Below are positions 53,514 to 63,039 of a stretch of DNA of 64,000 nucleotides, piece after piece. The stretch spans positions 3,720,001 to 3,784,000 of the forward strand of contig NZ_CP102286.1 in the NCBI RefSeq assembly GCF_025151215.1, read 5' to 3'. The translations under genes were made by a program, and so were the position numbers. The notes under the pieces are model-generated. The model searched no databases and had not been told where the DNA came from. It was given only the letters and a program-made list of their open reading frames with translations. This stretch comes from Parabacteroides merdae ATCC 43184. GTDB lineage: Bacteria; Bacteroidota; Bacteroidia; Bacteroidales; Tannerellaceae. Numbering within the stretch: the first letter of the stretch is position 1; each line of letters begins with the position of its first letter.

Positions 53514-55124
53514 ATGAAGAAAAAAGTATATACAGCGTTCATATGCCTTTGTTGTGCTGTGGTGTCTCTCTTTGCTCAGGAGCGCGTAGTAGAATTAACG
53601 AATCCGAACGAAAGCTGTACGAGTATTGCTGCTGGCAAATTGGCGACGACTGATGGTTCGGTCATGACATCGCAGACGTGTGACGGGACTTCTCGTACTT
53701 GGATGGAGGTTGTGCCTGCCCAAAACTGGCCGGACACCGCAAAACTCGATCTTTATTGGGATCTCCGTCATACGGAAAGCAAAAACGACCGTTTGGGTGT
53801 GAAACTGAAAGGTTCTATCCCACAGGTTCCTTATACATTTGCTTATCTGAATACCGGTTATCCTTGTATGAACGAGAAACAGCTGGCGATGGGAGAAACG
53901 ACTATCGTGGGACGTAAGGAGCTGCGTAATCCCAAAGGCTTGTTCCATATTGAGGATTTGCAGGGGATTGCTTTGCAACGTTGCAGTACGGCACGCGAGG
54001 CGGTCTTGCTGATGGGACGTTTGGCAGAACAATATGGCTATCGTGATGGAGGGGAATGCCTGACGGTTGCCGATAAGAGGGAACTCTGGTTTTTCGAGAT
54101 TACGGGTGCAGGTTCGGAAGATATGGGGGCTTTATGGGTTGCCCGGCGCATACCGGACGACCATGTGACGGTTTCGGCTAATACACCTCGTATTTCCGAT
54201 GTCGATTTCGGGGACAAGGATAATTATATGTATAGTGAAGGACTGAAGGAGAAAGCACGGAAGTTAGGGTATTGGGACGGGAAAGAGCCTTTCAAGTTCT
54301 GGAAAGTAATCCATGAAACGGGGAAGAAGCCTTTTACCATCCGGGATTTTTTTGTTTTGAAAACGCTGGCTCCTTCTTTGAACCTGACGATGGACATGGA
54401 GGAGTTACCTTTGTCTGTCAAGCCCGAACAGAATGTTTCTTTGGCGGATATGAACCGTCTGCTGCGTGAAACATATGAGGGAACAGAATGGGATATGACA
54501 AAAGACATGATGGTTACGAAGAAAATCAAGGATAAAGATGGAACCGAGCGCGATACGATATATAAAAGCCCGTTGGCACAAAACTGGATGACGAATGATA
54601 TGTTTGAATTCCTGAATGCCGGGCGTGGTGAAAAGAAGATAGAGAAACAGCGGACGATATCGGTTGTCTGGTGTGCTTATTCGTTTGTGATCCAGTGCCG
54701 AGATTGGTTACCGGACGAGGTTGGAGGCGTTTGTTGGTGGTCGGAAGATAATCCGGGTGAAAGTCCCCGTGTCCCGTTATTTGCCGGAATGACGGATGTC
54801 CCTGAAAGCTTTAAGGTATGCGGGCATAAACGATATCGTCCTGATGCCGCCCTTTGGACCTATCGACGTACAAACCGTTTGGCGCAAGTGAGTTGGGGGC
54901 ATGGTCGTAAATTAATCGAGCCTGCCGTCCTCTCTTTCGAGCAGAAGGCTGCCGACGAAATGCCTCTGATAGAAAACAAGGTATCGGCCCTTATTCGGGA
55001 AGGCAAGAAAGATGAAGCCCAAGCTTATCTTACCCGTTATTCCTTCGATTTTATCTATTCGACTTTGCGTTGTTGGGAGGAAATGGAAGGACAGCTATGG
55101 CATAAGTTTGGACGGGGTTTCTGA
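53514..55124 (+). CDS. C69-family dipeptidase (exported)
   Basis: N-terminal nucleophile hydrolase of the peptidase U34/C69 family, 536 residues. A signal peptide spans 1-21 (ends VSLFAQ). The nucleophile would be C35 in NPNESCTSIAAGK after removal of a propeptide. Family text: ATTDGSVMTSQTCDGTSRTW, YGYRDGGECLTVADKRELWF and CWWSEDNPGESPRVPLFAG. Such enzymes cleave dipeptides, probably in the periplasm. Its stop lies 13 bases from the convergent AraC gene. Confidence 0.94.
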   Translation: MKKKVYTAFICLCCAVVSLFAQERVVELTNPNESCTSIAAGKLATTDGSVMTSQTCDGTSRTWMEVVPAQNWPDTAKLDLYWDLRHTESKNDRLGVKLKGSIPQVPYTFAYLNTGYPCMNEKQLAMGETTIVGRKELRNPKGLFHIEDLQGIALQRCSTAREAVLLMGRLAEQYGYRDGGECLTVADKRELWFFEITGAGSEDMGALWVARRIPDDHVTVSANTPRISDVDFGDKDNYMYSEGLKEKARKLGYWDGKEPFKFWKVIHETGKKPFTIRDFFVLKTLAPSLNLTMDMEELPLSVKPEQNVSLADMNRLLRETYEGTEWDMTKDMMVTKKIKDKDGTERDTIYKSPLAQNWMTNDMFEFLNAGRGEKKIEKQRTISVVWCAYSFVIQCRDWLPDEVGGVCWWSEDNPGESPRVPLFAGMTDVPESFKVCGHKRYRPDAALWTYRRTNRLAQVSWGHGRKLIEPAVLSFEQKAADEMPLIENKVSALIREGKKDEAQAYLTRYSFDFIYSTLRCWEEMEGQLWHKFGRGF

Positions 55125-55137
55125 TTGAGGGCTTCTT

Positions 55138-56058
55138 TTAGTGTGAGTTCTTCTTGGCTTTTTCCCGCTGCTTTTCGATTTCTTTTCGGTAGGAGAGTGG
55201 GTTTATGCCTGTTTTGCTCCTGAAAAAGTAAGAAAAATAGTCGGCCGATTCAAAATTGAGCTTCATTGCGATGTCTTGGATCGACATTTCCGTACTGCTC
55301 AGTAAATCTTTGATCTTGCTGAGCTTCAGTTGCAGCATGTATTGATGGGGAGCGATCCCAGTGTATTGCTTGAATGATTTCCTGAAATTGGAATAGCTCA
55401 TGTTGATGGATTCGGCGATATCTTCCGGTGTAAACTTGTCGTAAATGTTTTCCCGCATCAATACGCATGCTTCCTGTATCTTCTGCATAGAAACCGATCC
55501 ATAATCCTGATTTTTGTTGATCGAATAGATCAAGCCGATCGTATGCATCGTAATTCCCGCCAAAACAGCTTGGAACCCGGATTTCTGTGCCCTGGCACAG
55601 TCAAGCATTTCCCCGAAATGCTTGACGATTTGGTCATTCATGCCGATATGAAATATGGGATTTGCGCGATTAATAATTCCGTTTAATAATTTTTCAAAAT
55701 AATCACCTTGAAAGGTTACGTAATATTCATCCCAACCTATATTGGCGATAGGTTGGTAGCTATGCCATTGTCCGGGGAAAATAAAGAATGCGTCTCCTTT
55801 TGATATTTTCTTTTCAAAGCAGTTGATGGAAGCAAAAGTTCCTTCTCCTTTTACAATATATACCAGGGCGAACTCGTCAATAATTCTGCCCCGGTCGGGA
55901 TTAAATGTATATCCGATTGGGTGACCTTTAAGGGGATAACTGCCTTTTGGATCAATAGACTGAAATCCTATGCCGCTAATAGACATTCCCCAGATGTTCT
56001 CATCATTGTTTGTCGGTAAGTACTTTATGACATTATGTTTACTGCGATCAAAATCCAT
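55138..56058 (-). CDS. AraC-family transcriptional regulator with N-terminal cupin sensor
   Basis: 306 residues. The N-terminal half (about 25-180) is an AraC ligand-binding cupin (GYTFNPDRGRIIDEFALVYI, FFIFPGQWHSYQPIANIGW). The C-terminal half (about 195-300) contains two helix-turn-helices: FTPEDIAESINMSYSNFRKS and MSIQDIAMKLNFESADYFSY, ending FRSKTGINPLSYRKEIE. It is divergent from the SusC/SusD pair and is the obvious candidate to regulate it. Confidence 0.94.
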   Translation of the reverse strand: MDFDRSKHNVIKYLPTNNDENIWGMSISGIGFQSIDPKGSYPLKGHPIGYTFNPDRGRIIDEFALVYIVKGEGTFASINCFEKKISKGDAFFIFPGQWHSYQPIANIGWDEYYVTFQGDYFEKLLNGIINRANPIFHIGMNDQIVKHFGEMLDCARAQKSGFQAVLAGITMHTIGLIYSINKNQDYGSVSMQKIQEACVLMRENIYDKFTPEDIAESINMSYSNFRKSFKQYTGIAPHQYMLQLKLSKIKDLLSSTEMSIQDIAMKLNFESADYFSYFFRSKTGINPLSYRKEIEKQREKAKKNSH

Positions 56059-56255
56059 TTGGTGATTATTTTGAGTATTTCAGAATAAAATGTTTCTCGC
56101 TTGAGAGATTACATTTATCTCTGTTTACAAAGATATTAAATTTATTACATCTGTCAAAAAGCAAGGGAAAAATATCATTTTTTCATGATTATAAAGATAA
56201 TAAAGGCAGACATTTGTGAAAATAAATATCGTTTAACCTAATAAGTTTGGAGATT

Positions 56256-59200
56256 ATGAGAAATCGAATTCTATTTTTGCTATGTTTCCTATGTATAGGA
56301 TTGCAAGCATTTGCCCAGATTTCTATTTCAGGAAAAGTGGTTGATGCAGGAGGGCTTGAACTTCCAGGCGTAAATGTGATGGTAAAGGGAACAACTATCG
56401 GTACATTAACCGATGGTGATGGAAGGTTTACGATTCCAGATGTTCCGGGTAGCAGTAATGCCGTATTGGTATTTTCTTATGTCGGTTTCCAGACACAAGA
56501 AATAAAAGTAGGAAATACCAAAAATTTAACTGTGAAATTGCAGGAAGATAATATGGCATTGGATGAGGTTGTGGTGGTTGGTTATGGTACATCCCGTAAA
56601 AAAGATTTGGCAGGCTCTATTTCTAGTGTTAAATTGGATGATTCTCCGTTGACGCAGTTGGCAAACGTGAATGCTTTAGTTGCGTTGTCAAGCAAGATTC
56701 CGGGTTTTAATTATTCCCCGACAACAGATGCCGGTGGTGATAATACGGCTTCAATGACGATTCGTGGTATGAATTCTATTATTACAGGTCCTTCGGAGGC
56801 AAGCTTGAACAAGCCGTTGTTGGTTGTCGATGGTTCTATCTTTAATGGTAGTATCAACGAAATTGCCATGACGGATGTTGAATCCATTGATGTTCTGAAA
56901 GATGCCAGTTCTGCTGCCATCTACGGTTCACGCTCTGCAAATGGTGTAATTATTATTACAACAAAGCGTGGTCGTTCTTCCAAACCTACGGTTAATTTGG
57001 ATGCTTATTACGGAATTCAGAGTTGGACAAGAAAGCCTCAGATGGTAACGGATCAAAATGAATTTTTGAATCGTCGTCGTGAAGCGATGATTGCTGCCGG
57101 TTCGATTGATCCGAGCGTAGGTTTGGACCCCGCACAGCTATTGAATGCTGAGGAACTGGAAGTTTACAATGCTGGTGGTTGGGTTGATTGGATTGATGAG
57201 GTCTCTCAAAATGCGCAGATTCAGAATTATAATCTGAGTATTTCAGGAAATGCTTCCGATAAAGTGAATTATTATTTGTCGGCCGGTTATATGAAACAGG
57301 ATGGTCTGATTGTTGGCGATGACTATAAAAAGCTGACTTTTATGGCTAAAATGGACGCAAAAGTTACAGACTGGTTGACGGTCGGTATGCGCGCATCTTA
57401 TTATAATGCCTCTAATCCTGGTCAGATCGCAAATATTCAGTCTGCAACATGGCTGTCGCCCTATAGCCATAAGTATGTACGTTATGATGGCTATACTGAT
57501 TGGTATGAAAGATATGCAAATGGAAATGTCGCCAGCCCGTTTTGGAGTTCTTCCGAAACTACTTCCTATTTGTGGACAGATCGTGAGAAGAAATATGATA
57601 ACCTAAATGGAACAGGATTTGTACAGATCGATTTCCCGTTTGTAAAAGGTCTGAGCTATAAGTTTACCATGAATGCTGTAAAAAATACGAACAATGTTGA
57701 TATGTTTGTAAATCCCCAGTATTTCTTGGATACGAGAAAAGTTGAGGAATTGGCTGATCCGTATAAGTATACGGCGGAGGCAAATGGTAAATCGGAGATT
57801 AACCAGACTTATGCGTGGACAATGGACAATGTGTTCACTTATACGAAAGATTTCGGAAAGAATCATTTGGATGCAATGCTCGGTTATACGCGTGACGCCA
57901 CTCATCAGAATCAGTTGAAGACTGCTTATAGTGGTTTCAAACTGCCGACTGTATTAGGCTCGTACGGACAAAATTTGGCAACGACTCAGCAGATTAACAA
58001 GACATTGAAGGAATGGCAGAATGTCGGTTATATGGCTCGTGTCAATTATAACTATGCAAACAAGTATTATCTGACGGCGAACTTCCGTCGTGATGGTTTC
58101 TCTGGATTTGCAAAAGGTAGTAAATGGGCTAACTTCCCAGGTGTGTCTGCAGCTTGGACATTGTCCCAGGAAGATTTTATGCAGAATGTAATTCCGGGAT
58201 TGAGTTTCTTAAAGCTGAGAGGATCCTATGGTTTGACCGGTAATCAGAGTATCGAAGCCTATGCTACATTGGCTACAGTCGCTTCCGGTTATACTTGGTA
58301 TGATGCATCTTCTTTGTATATCTATCAGAATTCGTTGGCAAATGAGGAATTGACTTGGGCGACAACTAAAACAGGAAACTTCGGTCTTGATTTCGGATTC
58401 TTGGACGGACGCATTTCTGGTTCTATCGATGTTTATAAATCAAAGACAAATGATATGTTGTTGAACCGTTCATTGCCTTATATGACTGGTTTCTCGGAAG
58501 CAAAGTTTAATGCGGGTGAGGTGATGAACCGCGGTGTCGAACTATCTTTGAATACGGTTAATATAAATGGAGACGGTAAAGATAATTTCCGTTGGGAAAG
58601 CGGATTGACTTTTTATCGTAACAAGAACAAGATTGTTCACCTTTTTGGCAAGGATGCTAATGGCAAGGAAGCGAACGATACGGGTAATGCGACAACAAAT
58701 GGTTACGAAACTGCTCGTGCGTTGGTTATAGGCGAGTCGATCAATGCTGCATGGGATTTGAAAATGTTAGGTATCTTCCAATCTCAGGCTGAGATTGATA
58801 GCTATGTAGACGCGAATGGTAATAAGATTCAGCCGGATGCTGTACCTGGTGACATCAAGTTCCTGGATTATAACGGTGATGGTAAGATCAGTACGGATGA
58901 CCGTCACTGTATTGGAGATATGGACCCATTGTTCACGATCAATTTTAGCAATACGTTAAGTTGGAAGAACTTCTCTTTGTATTTTAACTTCCGTTGGGAT
59001 GCAGGTAACAGTTCTCATTTTATCGGTAGTGATCCGTTTGGTAATTACCATAATACGGCAACGACATCAGGTGCTCAGTTGAAAGTTGCTCCATGGAGCG
59101 AAAATAATCCAACAAACGAGCATCCGCGCTTGGGCTATGTAAATACTTATTCCTATTATTTTTGGTCACAACGTCAGTATCTGAAACTGAAAGATTTGAG

Positions 59201-59414
59201 TCTTTCCTATACTTTCGATCAGCCGTGGGTAAAGAAAGCCAATATTCAGAATTTGCGTCTTTATCTGAGTGGTACGGACTTATTCACAATTACCGGCTGG
59301 TCTGGTCTGGATCCTGAAACAGGTGGTACGATTGCTGCCGGTCCTGGTAGTAGCCGTTATGGAAGCAAGCCTGCTTATCGGACACTTACAATTGGTGCTA
59401 ATATAACATTCTAA
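56256..59414 (+). CDS. SusC/RagA-family TonB-dependent outer-membrane receptor
   Basis: Complete SusC-like receptor of 1052 residues from the ATG at 56256 (a TTG at 56247 is in frame). Signal peptide ends near LQAFAQ; a CarboxypepD_reg-like domain follows (ISGKVVDAGGLELPGVNVMV). The plug has DEVVVVGYGTSRKKDLAGSI and the SusC hallmark VLKDASSAAIYGSRSANGVI. The barrel runs to the terminal aromatic ending LTIGANITF. It works with the SusD lipoprotein 13 bases downstream to import an oligomer. No glycoside hydrolase is linked within the window, so the substrate is open. Confidence 0.97.
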   Translation: MRNRILFLLCFLCIGLQAFAQISISGKVVDAGGLELPGVNVMVKGTTIGTLTDGDGRFTIPDVPGSSNAVLVFSYVGFQTQEIKVGNTKNLTVKLQEDNMALDEVVVVGYGTSRKKDLAGSISSVKLDDSPLTQLANVNALVALSSKIPGFNYSPTTDAGGDNTASMTIRGMNSIITGPSEASLNKPLLVVDGSIFNGSINEIAMTDVESIDVLKDASSAAIYGSRSANGVIIITTKRGRSSKPTVNLDAYYGIQSWTRKPQMVTDQNEFLNRRREAMIAAGSIDPSVGLDPAQLLNAEELEVYNAGGWVDWIDEVSQNAQIQNYNLSISGNASDKVNYYLSAGYMKQDGLIVGDDYKKLTFMAKMDAKVTDWLTVGMRASYYNASNPGQIANIQSATWLSPYSHKYVRYDGYTDWYERYANGNVASPFWSSSETTSYLWTDREKKYDNLNGTGFVQIDFPFVKGLSYKFTMNAVKNTNNVDMFVNPQYFLDTRKVEELADPYKYTAEANGKSEINQTYAWTMDNVFTYTKDFGKNHLDAMLGYTRDATHQNQLKTAYSGFKLPTVLGSYGQNLATTQQINKTLKEWQNVGYMARVNYNYANKYYLTANFRRDGFSGFAKGSKWANFPGVSAAWTLSQEDFMQNVIPGLSFLKLRGSYGLTGNQSIEAYATLATVASGYTWYDASSLYIYQNSLANEELTWATTKTGNFGLDFGFLDGRISGSIDVYKSKTNDMLLNRSLPYMTGFSEAKFNAGEVMNRGVELSLNTVNINGDGKDNFRWESGLTFYRNKNKIVHLFGKDANGKEANDTGNATTNGYETARALVIGESINAAWDLKMLGIFQSQAEIDSYVDANGNKIQPDAVPGDIKFLDYNGDGKISTDDRHCIGDMDPLFTINFSNTLSWKNFSLYFNFRWDAGNSSHFIGSDPFGNYHNTATTSGAQLKVAPWSENNPTNEHPRLGYVNTYSYYFWSQRQYLKLKDLSLSYTFDQPWVKKANIQNLRLYLSGTDLFTITGWSGLDPETGGTIAAGPGSSRYGSKPAYRTLTIGANITF

Positions 59415-59427
59415 AAATTGAACGGAT

Positions 59428-61269
59428 ATGAAAATTAAAAATATATTGTTAGGAACGGTTGTTGGCTCTTTGTCCCTATGTGGATTGGTTAGCTGTGACA
59501 ATGATTTTCTAGAAGAAAAGTCATATGAATATACGTCTTCGACTTCGTATAATACACCTGAGGAATTGGACATGGCAATCGGTTTTCTGCATGGGCGCAT
59601 CCAGTATTTGTTTTTTGGTGTATGGGGTAATCATAACTATTTTATGACAGGCATGGGACTGGACACCTTTGCTGCAACAGACCAAAATTATATTACAAGT
59701 AACTGGAAGACATTTACTCCTGACGAACCGGGATATTCACGTCACTGGTACGATAATTTGTGTCAAATAATCCAACAATCGAATATAATTATCGATGCTA
59801 TCGATACTCGGGATATCAAATGGGATAGCGAGACTCAAAGAAATGAGATTAGGGCGGAAGCGATCTTTTTCCGTGCGTGGGCTCATCGTTGTTTAGCCGG
59901 TATGTACGGTGACACTCCTATTATATTGGAACCGGCTCGCTCTGCAAAAGTAGATTATGAACGTTCTCCCCGTATGGATGTTTGGAAACAGTGTGCCGCG
60001 GATTTTGAATGGGCAGTTCAGAATTTACCGTTGACAACGACGAAAAATGGCCGTATCGTAAAAGCGGCTGCAGACCATATGTTAGCTGAAATGTCTATCT
60101 GTATCGGTGACTATGATAAGGCGATTGCGGCGGCAAAACGTGTAATTGATGGAACAGACGGAGATTACCATCTGATGACCGAACGTTTCGGAACACGGGC
60201 TGGTGAGGCAACGGACCGTTATGGCAATCCTCATAGCTCTTATTGGGATCTGTTCCGTATGGGTAATTTTAATTATCAGGAAGGAAATAAAGAAGCAATC
60301 TGGGTAGCTCAATATGATTATGAAGGACGCATCAGTAATACTGGTGGCGGTGGTGTTGTAAGTTGGGGATCTGCTCCAGCAAAATGCCATATCGAACAGG
60401 CTTTTGTCTCTAATTTCTATAATGTGGACAAGAAAAGGACTTTGTCAAATGGTGACGTTATTCAGATATTTGGTTGGGGGGCTGTAACTTTTACAAATAG
60501 TAAAGCGGATTATGATGCGAATAAGAATAAGTCGAATGTAGCAACCGACTCGACGGGGTATGGTGGCGGTGGAACTTGCCATCCGACCGAATGGTTCTTA
60601 GGTGATCTATGGAATAATTGTGGAAGTGATGTCCGTGGCTCTGAAGAGATGATTCAACGTAATCTATATCAGTCGGGAGGTAAGCCATGGAGGCAGGCCA
60701 TTGATGAGGCGAAGGCTTTATATGAATCTAAAAAAGCGTCCGGTGATCCGGATGCCGATCTTTATAAAATCACGGCTAATGATACGGTCACTCTTTTCCC
60801 GCGTATCTGGAAGTTCGGTACGGATAAGCATGTGGATGGCGACTATCGCCGATATGATCCGGATTGGTATGTAATTCGTCTGGCTGAAACTTATCTGTTG
60901 TTGGCAGAAGCATATTTGAATAAAGGAGATAAAGCAAGTGCGGCAGATGCTATCAATGTTGTTCGTGCCCGCGCCAAAGCTCCATTGTGTACGGCTGCTG
61001 ATGTGACGATTGACTATATTCTGGATGAGCGTGCCCGTGAATTGTATGGCGAAGAACATCGTGCAGTAACACTCTCTCGTCTGTCGACAAAAGAAAATCC
61101 GGTGTTGGTACAGCGTACCCGCAAATATGGATATCGTTTCCCGGCAGCTACAAACGAATTGAAGGATGCAGGTCCCAATATTCAGGATTATCAATGGCAA
61201 TATCCAATACCATTACAGGTAATCGAAGCTAACTCTGGGGCTAACTTCCCGCAGAATGAAGGTTATTGA
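59428..61269 (+). CDS. RagB/SusD-family nutrient-binding outer-membrane lipoprotein
   Basis: 613-residue surface lipoprotein; lipobox LVSC with Cys23, followed by Asp. The SusD tetratricopeptide-like helices are visible (RAEAIFFRAWAHRCLAGMYG, AADHMLAEMSICIGDYDKAI), and the C-terminal SusD region shows YVIRLAETYLLLAEAYLNKG, AADAINVVRARAK and ILDERARELYGEEHR. It forms the lid on the adjacent SusC. A weak hairpin terminator follows at 61295-61324. Confidence 0.96.
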   Translation: MKIKNILLGTVVGSLSLCGLVSCDNDFLEEKSYEYTSSTSYNTPEELDMAIGFLHGRIQYLFFGVWGNHNYFMTGMGLDTFAATDQNYITSNWKTFTPDEPGYSRHWYDNLCQIIQQSNIIIDAIDTRDIKWDSETQRNEIRAEAIFFRAWAHRCLAGMYGDTPIILEPARSAKVDYERSPRMDVWKQCAADFEWAVQNLPLTTTKNGRIVKAAADHMLAEMSICIGDYDKAIAAAKRVIDGTDGDYHLMTERFGTRAGEATDRYGNPHSSYWDLFRMGNFNYQEGNKEAIWVAQYDYEGRISNTGGGGVVSWGSAPAKCHIEQAFVSNFYNVDKKRTLSNGDVIQIFGWGAVTFTNSKADYDANKNKSNVATDSTGYGGGGTCHPTEWFLGDLWNNCGSDVRGSEEMIQRNLYQSGGKPWRQAIDEAKALYESKKASGDPDADLYKITANDTVTLFPRIWKFGTDKHVDGDYRRYDPDWYVIRLAETYLLLAEAYLNKGDKASAADAINVVRARAKAPLCTAADVTIDYILDERARELYGEEHRAVTLSRLSTKENPVLVQRTRKYGYRFPAATNELKDAGPNIQDYQWQYPIPLQVIEANSGANFPQNEGY

Positions 61270-61294
61270 TTAAATCTATCTGTATAAAAATAGA

Positions 61295-61330
61295 AAGCCT
61301 GGATGCAGAAATGCTTCCGGGCTTTTATTT
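61295..61330 (+). terminator. Terminator after the SusD gene
   Basis: AAGCCTGGATGCA (61295-61307), GAAA loop, TGCTTCCGGGCTT (61312-61324) with one mismatch, then TTATTTTG. Confidence 0.75.
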
Positions 61331-61340
61331 TGTGTCGAGT

Positions 61341-63026
61341 TTAGGCGGTACGGATAAATCCATAATACCAATAGGTGTTTCCGTATTTTTGCCGGAGTAC
61401 ATGATCCGTATTCGGACGCTGTGACATCAGTACGCCGAAGTCTTCGAAAGCCAGCCTGCAGGTTGGGGTAACCGGGTAGTTGCGGGTGGCATCCAAATGA
61501 GGAAACATGAGGTCGACCACTAACAGAGCTTCCTGATAATGAATCGGTATCGCTTCACCTTGTGGAAAGTATTGCTGGAATAAATTATAGAAGCCTTTCA
61601 AGTCTTTATCCAAAAGGACGCCGCATAACAAATAGTCGAGTGCTTTACGGTTGGTTGTATCGGCTTTTATCGCTTGTGTCAGAAGAATGAGGGGGGAAGA
61701 TGCGTCGATAATGAAATCTTCCTTGTATGCTTCTTTGGAAGTTGTTAGGGACTTGGAGATCCGTTCGGTTCGTTCTTTTATCCATTGATTGTGACAGGTG
61801 GAGGTTTGTAAAATGTCCATATATTTCTGGGCCAGGGGAAGATTCCCGGATTCTGTTTGCCAATCAATCAATCTTCTGAGCCGGGAGAAAGAAAGACCTT
61901 GTGGAGACATGGCATTGGCTTGTGCAAGTTGGTGGAGAGCTTCGTGTTTCAGTCCGAGAGCATAGGCGAAAAGGCTGTTAAAATTGGCTCCGCCCAATTC
62001 GTTTGCCGGAAAATAAATGCGGTCTGCTGACTGTACTGGATAGTGGAAGAGTTGCTCCGGCAGGATACCTTTTTCATTAAGGGCAAGCATCAGGTAAGGA
62101 TGATAGTAGGCTTCGCTGCTGTTACTGGTATGGATCGTTTGTAGTACCCGATCCCATTGTTGTTCTTCCGCATACCGTTGTACAGCCAGGCGTTTCTCCC
62201 TTTCCCGGTTGGGGGAAGAATAAATGCTGTAACAACTGAATGCGATTAAGAGAAGGGGGAATGCGATAGAGATATAGCGGTTTTCTTTTCTGCCGGAGAG
62301 GAAAACAGAGCAGAGCGGAATTAGGAACAAGGCATAGTATACGTAAATATATCGCATTCCATATTCAGGATTAATGAATGTGTACAGCTGATTGACCGGG
62401 GTGTAAAAAACAAAGTTTTGCCATAACAGAGGCCATACGGCAACAAGTACCAGATTTATAACCGGTAACATAGGGAAGCCTTTTTGTTTGAAGAAAATTC
62501 GTTCGAAAACAATTCCATACAGATACAATAAAAGTAAGCAGTTTTCCGGTAAAAGAAGATATAAGAAAGGAATAGCGATCAAAGCGCTGGTATAGCGTAT
62601 TACTTTGTTCTGGATGAAAAGATAAAAAACGAGTGTCAAAAGGAATAGATTGTATTGTAATAGTGCGGATAAGTTCCAGGCATATTGATAGATGCAGAAC
62701 ATGATGATCGGTACGGTGATTATCCATCCGTGCAGTGCTGCTTTCCATTGCCTTAAGTAGAGGAGGAGGATGACTGCGGTAATTAAAAGTAAACCTGTTT
62801 CCACGAAAAGTCCCAGTGAGAGCGAATGGTAGAACTGAGACAAAAAGTTCGTTATCAGACTGTTCCATCCGGTTGGGGCAAGTAGATAACCTTGCAGGTA
62901 GTCGTTTGTCATCAGGAATAATCCGCCTGCCTCCTGATAACGAATATATTCGGGATAGAACATATATTCGATAACGAGTGTATAAATACTTGACAGGACC
63001 AGAAGTATGATGTTTCCTTTTTTCAT
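61341..63026 (-). CDS. DUF6057-like multi-pass membrane protein
   Basis: 561 residues. The N-terminal half has about ten hydrophobic helices (1-275) with polar loops such as YFYPEY and GGLFLMTNDYLQG. The C-terminal half is soluble, with TPR-like pairs of helices (RVLQTIHTSNSSEAYYHPYL, AYALGLKHEALHQLAQANAM, LPLAQKYMDILQTS) and may face the periplasm. I assign it to DUF6057 by overall resemblance. It lies 13 bases downstream of a PD40/heme-motif protein, suggesting a functional pair in an envelope process of unknown nature. Confidence 0.75.
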   Translation of the reverse strand: MKKGNIILLVLSSIYTLVIEYMFYPEYIRYQEAGGLFLMTNDYLQGYLLAPTGWNSLITNFLSQFYHSLSLGLFVETGLLLITAVILLLYLRQWKAALHGWIITVPIIMFCIYQYAWNLSALLQYNLFLLTLVFYLFIQNKVIRYTSALIAIPFLYLLLPENCLLLLYLYGIVFERIFFKQKGFPMLPVINLVLVAVWPLLWQNFVFYTPVNQLYTFINPEYGMRYIYVYYALFLIPLCSVFLSGRKENRYISIAFPLLLIAFSCYSIYSSPNREREKRLAVQRYAEEQQWDRVLQTIHTSNSSEAYYHPYLMLALNEKGILPEQLFHYPVQSADRIYFPANELGGANFNSLFAYALGLKHEALHQLAQANAMSPQGLSFSRLRRLIDWQTESGNLPLAQKYMDILQTSTCHNQWIKERTERISKSLTTSKEAYKEDFIIDASSPLILLTQAIKADTTNRKALDYLLCGVLLDKDLKGFYNLFQQYFPQGEAIPIHYQEALLVVDLMFPHLDATRNYPVTPTCRLAFEDFGVLMSQRPNTDHVLRQKYGNTYWYYGFIRTA

Positions 63027-63039
63027 TTTTATGTACGTT